A DNA stretch of 13,351 nt. Origin: Phoronis ovalis. Lineage: Eukaryota > Phoronida > Phoronidae. The position numbers were made by a program, and so were the translations under genes. Shown here in pieces: positions 8,235 through 13,351 of the stretch. Numbering within the stretch: the first letter of the stretch is position 1; each line of letters starts with the position of its first letter. The DNA lies in contig JAOXYB010038740.1 of the NCBI GenBank assembly GCA_028565635.1, forward strand, positions 1 to 13,351, given 5' to 3'. The notes below the pieces were generated by a model. The model searched no databases. It was not told the DNA's origin and saw nothing but the letters and a program-made list of their open reading frames with translations.

Positions 8235-9592
8235 GTAAGTGTCTGTATTCAAGCTGTTTCACTATGTTTACTATAGTGAATTAAAGTCAACAAGCAAGCT
8301 TCTAGCTGTTTATAATTAACAGATATGATATATGATTATATATATATATATATATATATTTAGAAAAGCATTATTTCAAGGTCACATACACATAAAAATG
8401 AAATTTAAAATTATTATTACTGTTCATGAACTTTACAAAAAAAGTCAATATAAAATGTATAATATTAAATTCCTAATTATACACATTTAATAAAATATAA
8501 CGATATAAAACTGTGTAAACATAATTATGAGTTAGGCTCATCGTGTACAGGTAGATTAAAATAAAGTTAGTCAAATATCTTAAATCTATATTTGTACCTC
8601 ATACATTCCATATACAAATAATACTGATTGACACAGCGAGTATTACACAATAAATTGCAGTAATGAGTGTGTCTGGTCCAGGCATTAAGACGGTTATAAA
8701 ATATTAACTCGTAATACAGTTTAATCGATTAAATATAGGTTTTTGTTATTGTCATTTTAAAATATTGTTAACTGTATATTATGAGCAAAGCATTCAGATA
8801 TCTATTAGCTAAGTCAACTGGGAAATAATTAAATATTTTATATGTTCTATATATTATCGACCCATTTTGACAAATGAAATGAGATGCTTGTATTTTATTG
8901 TAAAAGCCTTCCGTTGTCTCAGAGGATAAGCTAACCAGGCAAGCTTTGTATTCTCAATTAGTGGATATAATGAAAAGTTAAGGGTATGTAGCAATTAATA
9001 ATAACGAAGTCAGAATTAAATTTTATTCCAAAATCAAAATTTATATTTCAAATAGTTCTGTAATCATACTACGCGCATATACGCGCCAACAATATCACAA
9101 ATTATCTACTGCCATGCTACACGCATAAGGGTAATTCTAAATAGAGAATAGTGGTGTTGGCGTGCGGGTACTTTCTTCGTATACCTGCATTTTGAGAAAA
9201 AGCACATACGTTTTAATTAGGTATCATCTAAGATACCTTACATACATTTTCTTAATTGTCATTTTATATACATTAGATGACAGACTTGGTTTCTTGGGCA
9301 GGTGCACTTAACACTGAGCGCTATGTAATACTTCCCTTTTTCTGTTAAAAACAATGACTGTGTATTATCAGTTGCAGGTATACCATACGTGCATATATCT
9401 TCAGAGTTTCTAATATTAATAAACGCAGTATGGACAGATATAAAACGGAGTCAATATCAATTGATGACGCAATCTTGTAGCACGCTTTATTAATATATTT
9501 ATTCAAATGACTCTATTTTGAATTATTTTGTAGGTTTTTCACGCTTCTTTTGATTGGTCAACTTGCACTACGTAATATTATTAGATTACCAG
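8235..9592 (+). other. Predicted first intron of the receptor gene
   Basis: No open frame with protein features. It contains the TA microsatellite and small hairpins at 8258-8280 and 9219-9238. The end, ATTACCAG, is a weak acceptor with few pyrimidines. An inverted CCAAT box (ATTGG, 9553) would suit a promoter just before the ATG instead, so transcription might also start here. Confidence 0.35.
8337..8359. repeat. (TA)n microsatellite
   Basis: An uninterrupted run of about 11 TA units lies in the first intron of the receptor gene. Confidence 0.95.
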
Positions 9593-9596
9593 TATC

Positions 9597-9740
9597 ATGG
9601 CTGTAGCATTAGATGGGTCGGAATTAGTTATACAGAATGAGTTTGCAAAACATGAAGAAATCATGGTCGACGTAGCTGGAATGACAGTTACTGAAGAACA
9701 ATATGATACTGTACCAAATGGTAAAATGTTAAAAAATAAG
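9597..9740 (+). CDS. Cys-loop receptor gene: N-terminal coding exon
   Basis: The ATG at 9597 has a strong context (A at -3, G at +4) and an in-frame TAG at 9582. It opens 48 codons ending at 9740 before a consensus AAG|GTAAGC donor in phase 0. The peptide starts MAVALDGSELVIQNEFAKHE and is acidic and hydrophilic, with no recognisable domain and no signal peptide, although the receptor domain it joins should face outside. It joins in phase 0 to 11392-11520, across a 1651-bp intron. Assignment to the receptor rests on strand, phase and strong splice sites. The un-spliced open frame to 9782 is read-through into the intron. Confidence 0.65.
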
Positions 9741-11391
9741 GTAAGCAAAAATGATGGTGATAAAGTTGCTTCCGAATTGTAGGTGCAATATTTAATCATT
9801 TGCAATTTTTTAACAGATTCTGGTCAGTGTAATTTTTACTGACGTCAGATGTCTCTAAAATTTAGCATACTGTTGTGTGGTATTTTTTGGAAGCATGTAC
9901 ACTGAAAGACATGGACGTCTCCTATGAGATGTTTCTTGCTTCTTTGGACAACAAAATTTGATTTCAATTTTAAGTCGCTTATACATGGTAATTAAAATTG
10001 TAGAGTAAAATTCAAAACAAAGAAGTTAAATATGCAGTAGATAACATAATTTTATTAACATCACCGATATTTTATAGCCTTATTAAGCATTCATAATATA
10101 GAAATTGTTTTTTAAAAGCTTGCCTTTGTATTGGGGTTCATCATTTATTAACATAGGTTCAGGTGCTCTTTAAAAATAATAAAAAATTGATATAGCTTCA
10201 TATTTATTTCCCATTCGTACACCTGTTATAACTCGGTTAATATTCTAAGTAAACGAAATTCGTTTAAGGACTCGAGATACAAAAATCCATTGTTACTTGA
10301 TTATAACTTTCTTTGTTAATTTTCACAACCGAAATAAAGAGACTGAATAAAGACGTGTAAAAGTATATACATATTTGAAAAGGGTATACTTTAATGTTGA
10401 TGAATGCAAAGGAAACAAATTGAAAATAAATTCTCATGATCTGAAAAGCGTTTTTCGAATTTTAATTTTCAAAAAAAATGCAAACTGAAACTTGGCGAAA
10501 ATTATCTTTATATCTTGTGGCATTCCACATGCCATAGTCTAGAAGGCAATGGCAATTGGAATAATTAATTGTCACTTTAATTAGTCGTATTTTACACGTG
10601 CCGCTACGGGTCCCAGTTTTTGCAGAATTTTGCATCTTAAACGACGCTTGAATTTAAATATAACACATAATTTGGAAAAAATAAATAGTTTTGTACCTAC
10701 ATTTTGTTTGCCCTTAATAAACCAAATTATACAGATTCTTTATTTCTACTAACCCCGGTTTCGCAAAATATTATTAATTAAAATGAGTTTTTCAAAGTAA
10801 TAGACAGACAGGTAAAAATGCAAGCAATAGTGATGCCCTTTTTCCGGCTCCTATTACGCCACCTTAAATAATTCATTATACACGACAAATACCAGAAACA
10901 GTGATACCCTCTGAACTCCTTATTCCGGGCTCCTATTACAATTCATGATATATGCCAAATGCTATGCATTGTTCATCACCACGTTGTTTAGTTAATTTAG
11001 TAAATGTAAGTACACCGGATTAATTTACAAGTTATTATAGAACGCGCCATGTGATATTGATTTATGGTTCGCGTATATCTCTAGACTGTATTTATATCAT
11101 ACCTGTTGATAGAAATATTTAGAAAAAACATATGGCTGGAAGCAACGTATTTCTGAATTTTAATATCACTAGATTTTTTGTAGAACGTATTTTCAATTTA
11201 GATATGAAGGTATAACTAGTTGGGGCATACCAACGTTAATAATTGTCATTCACCGAAATACTGCAGTATATCCGAAAAAAAGTAATTTCTTAATGCTTTG
11301 TTAAGGAGGTTCTTGTTTCAAGCAGATTTTTCTAAAAGAATTCTTTTTCAGAAAGTAGTTTTCATAGTCAGTTTCCAAATATTTTTTTCAG
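9741..11391 (+). other. Receptor intron between the two coding exons
   Basis: 1651 bp with a consensus GTAAGC donor and a T-rich CAG acceptor, both in phase 0. Apart from the 70-bp tandem repeat at 10825-10965 I see no element or gene in it. Confidence 0.65.
10825..10965. repeat. Two-copy tandem repeat of about 70 bp
   Basis: The blocks AGTGAT-CCCT, CCGG(G)CTCCTATTAC and ATTCAT-ATA--CG/GCCAAAT recur at 10829, 10844 and 10871, and again at 10900, 10925 and 10941. Offsets of 70 to 81 bp show indels between the copies. The repeat lies in the intron between the two receptor coding exons. Confidence 0.6.
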
Positions 11392-11520
11392 AGGGTAATT
11401 GAAGTTACTGTTATTTTTATGAAACTGGGAGAAATAGATACCCTCAGAGAGCAGTTCTCAGCAGACATACTTGTAACAGCAAAGTGGAGAGAGCCAGGGT
11501 TGGACGGTAAAACCGATAAG
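11392..11520 (+). CDS. Cys-loop ligand-gated ion channel: start of extracellular domain (exon)
   Basis: A strong acceptor (T-run then CAG at 11391) precedes 43 codons, and a donor GTATTT follows at 11521; both borders are phase 0. The peptide reads VTVIFMKLGEIDTLREQFSA, then DILVTAKWREPGLDG. This matches strands beta1 and beta2 of pentameric ligand-gated channels, where a T/F-x-L-x-x-I-x-x-x-D/E-E-x-x-x pattern is followed by W-x-x-x-W/R-x-E/D. The pattern is closer to orphan invertebrate receptors (annelid and molluscan Cys-loop proteins) than to nicotinic or GABA subunits. The product would be a membrane ion-channel subunit. The Cys-loop and the four membrane helices are not in the window, so ligand and ion selectivity cannot be judged. 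Confidence 0.82.
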
Positions 11521-12402
11521 GTATTTTATTTATTTTTTATTGTCCTTTGATGTTAAGGCGAGTTTAATTAGTAAAGGATTCTGACTAGATGATGGAATAT
11601 TCGTCCATATATCAAAAAGCAATTAATATAAATATAATGAACACTGCAGATGACTTTAGGAAATATTTTGACTGGTTATATATACTTAGTTAGTTAATGC
11701 AATTGTCAATCTCACAGTTTGCATACTTTAAAAAAGGTGTGAATGTATCACTTTTTAAGTCGATCTTTTTCTATAACGTTTATTTTGTGTCCCCCACGGA
11801 CCACTCAAATAAAAGTGGATACATGTTCGTTAATAATGGCCTTTTTGGAGACCATACACGGAACGCGCGTTCGGCGTTTAGGGTAGAATAATCGATAATT
11901 TTGGCCAAAAAGGGTATGGTTTTTAACCCTGGTTTTGTTTAGTGTCAACTTTTTACGAAGACACGCTTGGAGTCCAATTTACGGTATGGTCTTGCTTAGG
12001 GGTGTGTTTGCGTACCAAGTCTTGTCTATGGTGTCTATCCCCGGTTCTTAATTAAGATACAAAATGTTTGTTTTACACAGTTTTGCAGAATGGCAGATAG
12101 TGCCTTATTTGTTGATGTATTGTTCAGAATATTTCTTATCAAATTTATGAACAGAATTTGTGAGCATCATAATTTCCAAAACAGTTTTGCAATAAACTCA
12201 TGTGCTGACTTTTTATTGGTGTTGAAAGTCGCGTATCAAGAAGGGCTGCAATTTGTAATCATGTGACATATCATGTCAAGTAAAAATGTAAACATCTGAA
12301 TTGTTCTCATCGCTTAATATTTGCCTATGGGTCGTTTGTCGTCGTAATTTTTAATGTTGTGTAGGCGTGTATTCTCCTATTATAAATAACGAAATCGAAC
12401 AC
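11521..12402 (+). other. Start of the next receptor intron
   Basis: No exon for the rest of the receptor's extracellular domain could be found between 11521 and the window end; a Trp-rich continuation with the Cys-loop was looked for. The stretch 11836-12050 repeats TATGGT several times and has a 9-base inverted pair (11840-11848 with 11905-11913). Confidence 0.5.
12090..12266 (+). other. Short open frame with faint BTB-like pattern
   Basis: A 58-codon frame reads MADSALFVDVLFRIFLIKFM, then NRICEHHNFQNSFAINSCAD, then FLLVLKVAYQEGLQFVIM and TGA. The order FVDVLF, K-F, CEHHNFQNSFA and L-x-KVAYQEGLQFVI resembles the core of a BTB domain (DV-F, HKFVL, R-EYF-NMF, L--VSYEAFQFVI), but key residues differ and no continuation follows. 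It would lie in the intron after 11520. It is either a relic or coincidence. Confidence 0.15.
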
Positions 12403-12778
12403 ACATTTGTACGCAAATTACTTATTACTCACTGGACATTGTTTAATTTGCCAAATTATTAATACAAAATACTTTTATTGCAATAAAATACGAGATTTTT
12501 TTGAGGAAAAATAGTAAAAATGCTTGCTATCGGGATTTTATTTCGTAAATGTAGAAACTGACGGAAATGTGAGACATACATTTATTAATACGCAAATTAG
12601 TTATTACTCAGAAAGATTAAAACTGGAGATTGTTTACTAAGTTATTGATACAAACTACTTTTATTTACAAAATACTTTTATTGCAATAAAATGCGAGGTT
12701 TCTTGAAGAAAAAAAAATAACACCTGCTATAATAGATTTTATTTCGTAAATGTAGAAACTGTACGGAAATGCGTTACA
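12403..12778. repeat. Two-copy tandem duplication of about 175-200 bp
   Basis: Unit 1 (12403-12577) and unit 2 (12578-12778) share, in order, ACGCAAATTA, TTATTACTCA, ACTTTTATTGCAATAAAA, and a CGTAAATGTAGAAACTG block followed by ACGGAAATG. Unit 2 is longer partly because a 17-base stretch is itself doubled (12650-12666 and 12667-12683). The duplication lies directly before the LINE fragment. Its origin is unknown. Confidence 0.85.
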
Positions 12779-12879
12779 TGTTTGCAAAACTGTTGTAATC
12801 TGAAGCATTTACAATTGAATTTACAGTCTAACATGCTGTTTTGCCTATGTTCACTGTACTAACCAACCTAAGCTTAAGA

Positions 12880-12925
12880 TGTTATTATTGTATTATCATA
12901 TATTATTACATATATTATTACATCA
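12880..12925. repeat. ATT/ATA-rich simple sequence at the LINE junction
   Basis: A run of ATTATT and ATATATTATTAC units, including two copies of ATATATTATTACAT-like sequence, marks the left border of the LINE fragment. It may be a low-complexity insertion target. Confidence 0.5.
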
Positions 12926-12928
12926 GTG

Positions 12929-13351
12929 TGGTCTAAATCTGTAATAGTACCGATTCCAAAAATTCGACTGATGACCCTAGAGTTCCCCTTAATTATAGAG
13001 GAATCAGCTTACTCTCAAATGTTTATAAATTATATAGTGCTGTTTTAAGTAATAGAATTATGAAATTTTGTGATGAGGGTGATCTCTTGGTTGATGAACA
13101 AAATGGCTTCCACAGGGCTCGAGCCTGTATTGATCATATATATGTATTATTATACATACAAGAAAATCAATGAGACTTCCCACTTTTGCAACATTCATAG
13201 ATATGAAAAAAGCTTTTGATTGGGTGAATCGTGATATTCTGTTTTATAAATTGCTTTTAAATGGTAAATTATACAGAGCTATCAAAGTGATATATAAAAC
13301 ACCCCTTTGTTGTATCAATCTAAATGGGAAATATAACACAGACTGGTTCAC
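12929..13351 (+). pseudogene. Broken LINE (non-LTR retrotransposon) reverse transcriptase fragment
   Basis: Three reading frames together give a reverse transcriptase core. The frame at 12929 reads WSKSVIVPIPK. After a one-base loss in an A-run near 12957-12961, the frame at 12961 gives NYRGISLLSNVYKLYSAVLS, then DEQNGFHRARACIDH, up to TGA at 13171. The frame at 13161 gives RKSMRLPTFATFIDMKKAFD, the catalytic motif A with its Asp, and runs to the window edge ending NTDWF. Short in-frame deletions also seem present around the motif A strand. The motifs are those of LINE reverse transcriptases common in mollusc genomes. The copy is inactive and its left end is lost in an ATT-rich run. Its 3' part lies outside the window. 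Confidence 0.85.

Noticed and set aside
8258-8280. Perfect 8-bp hairpin TTCACTAT/ATAGTGAA.
   Set aside because: Short stems like this, and those at 9219-9238 and 6757-6786, are expected in AT-rich DNA and have no context.
8911-8960. A-box-like sequence GTCTCAGAGGATAAGC.
   Set aside because: It deviates from the A-box consensus, no B-box follows, and no tRNA fold can be drawn.
9290-9345. GTGCACTTAACACTGAGC, resembling conserved SINE tail domains.
   Set aside because: The match is by memory and short. No tRNA head lies at a suitable distance.
9581-9805. Minus-strand open frame of 74 codons.
   Set aside because: Shadow of the receptor N-terminal exon on the plus strand.
11697-11891. Plus-strand open frame of 64 codons.
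   Set aside because: No domain, no splice signals in phase with the receptor exon, and AT-driven composition.
1-13351. CRISPR array, bacterial operons, ribosomal RNA genes or phage genes.
   Set aside because: None seen. The exon and intron structure and LINE remains show a eukaryotic nuclear sequence.

Overview
The window looks like a stretch of an invertebrate, probably molluscan, nuclear genome. It is AT-rich (by eye about one third GC), has almost no long open frames, and its genes are split into short exons with GT/AG borders and large introns. A decayed LINE reverse transcriptase lies at the right end. The molluscan assignment rests on the type of orphan Cys-loop receptor, the secreted Kazal protein and the LINE; it is inference.

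Layout. Positions 1-5000 are mostly non-coding. They hold a tRNA D-arm-like relic (1508), a possible secreted-peptide first exon on the minus strand (2164-2238), a repeat-rich block with seven AGGTCA half-sites and a 103-bp tandem duplication (2440-2990), a helix-turn-helix relic (3724) and a foldback (4857-4929). A complete three-exon gene on the plus strand (5329-7403) encodes a 73-residue secreted single-domain Kazal inhibitor that has four of the usual six Cys. Its second intron contains a long imperfect inverted repeat (6590-7246). Just downstream is a decayed coding relic with von Willebrand C-like spacing (7565-7834).

From about 8088 a second plus-strand gene begins. A TATA box and initiator precede a probable 5' exon (8119-8234), then a start-codon exon (9593-9740) and a further exon (11392-11520). 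The last of these encodes the start of the extracellular domain of a pentameric Cys-loop receptor. The rest of this gene lies beyond the window. The tail (12403-13351) is a roughly 180-200 bp tandem duplication followed by a frameshifted LINE fragment, presumably inside an intron of the receptor gene.

The two real genes have no evident shared pathway. One encodes a small secreted protease inhibitor, the other a membrane receptor. Both were found by joining short exons in matching splice phase, so neither appears as a long open frame. The exon joins are predictions and no transcript evidence was available.
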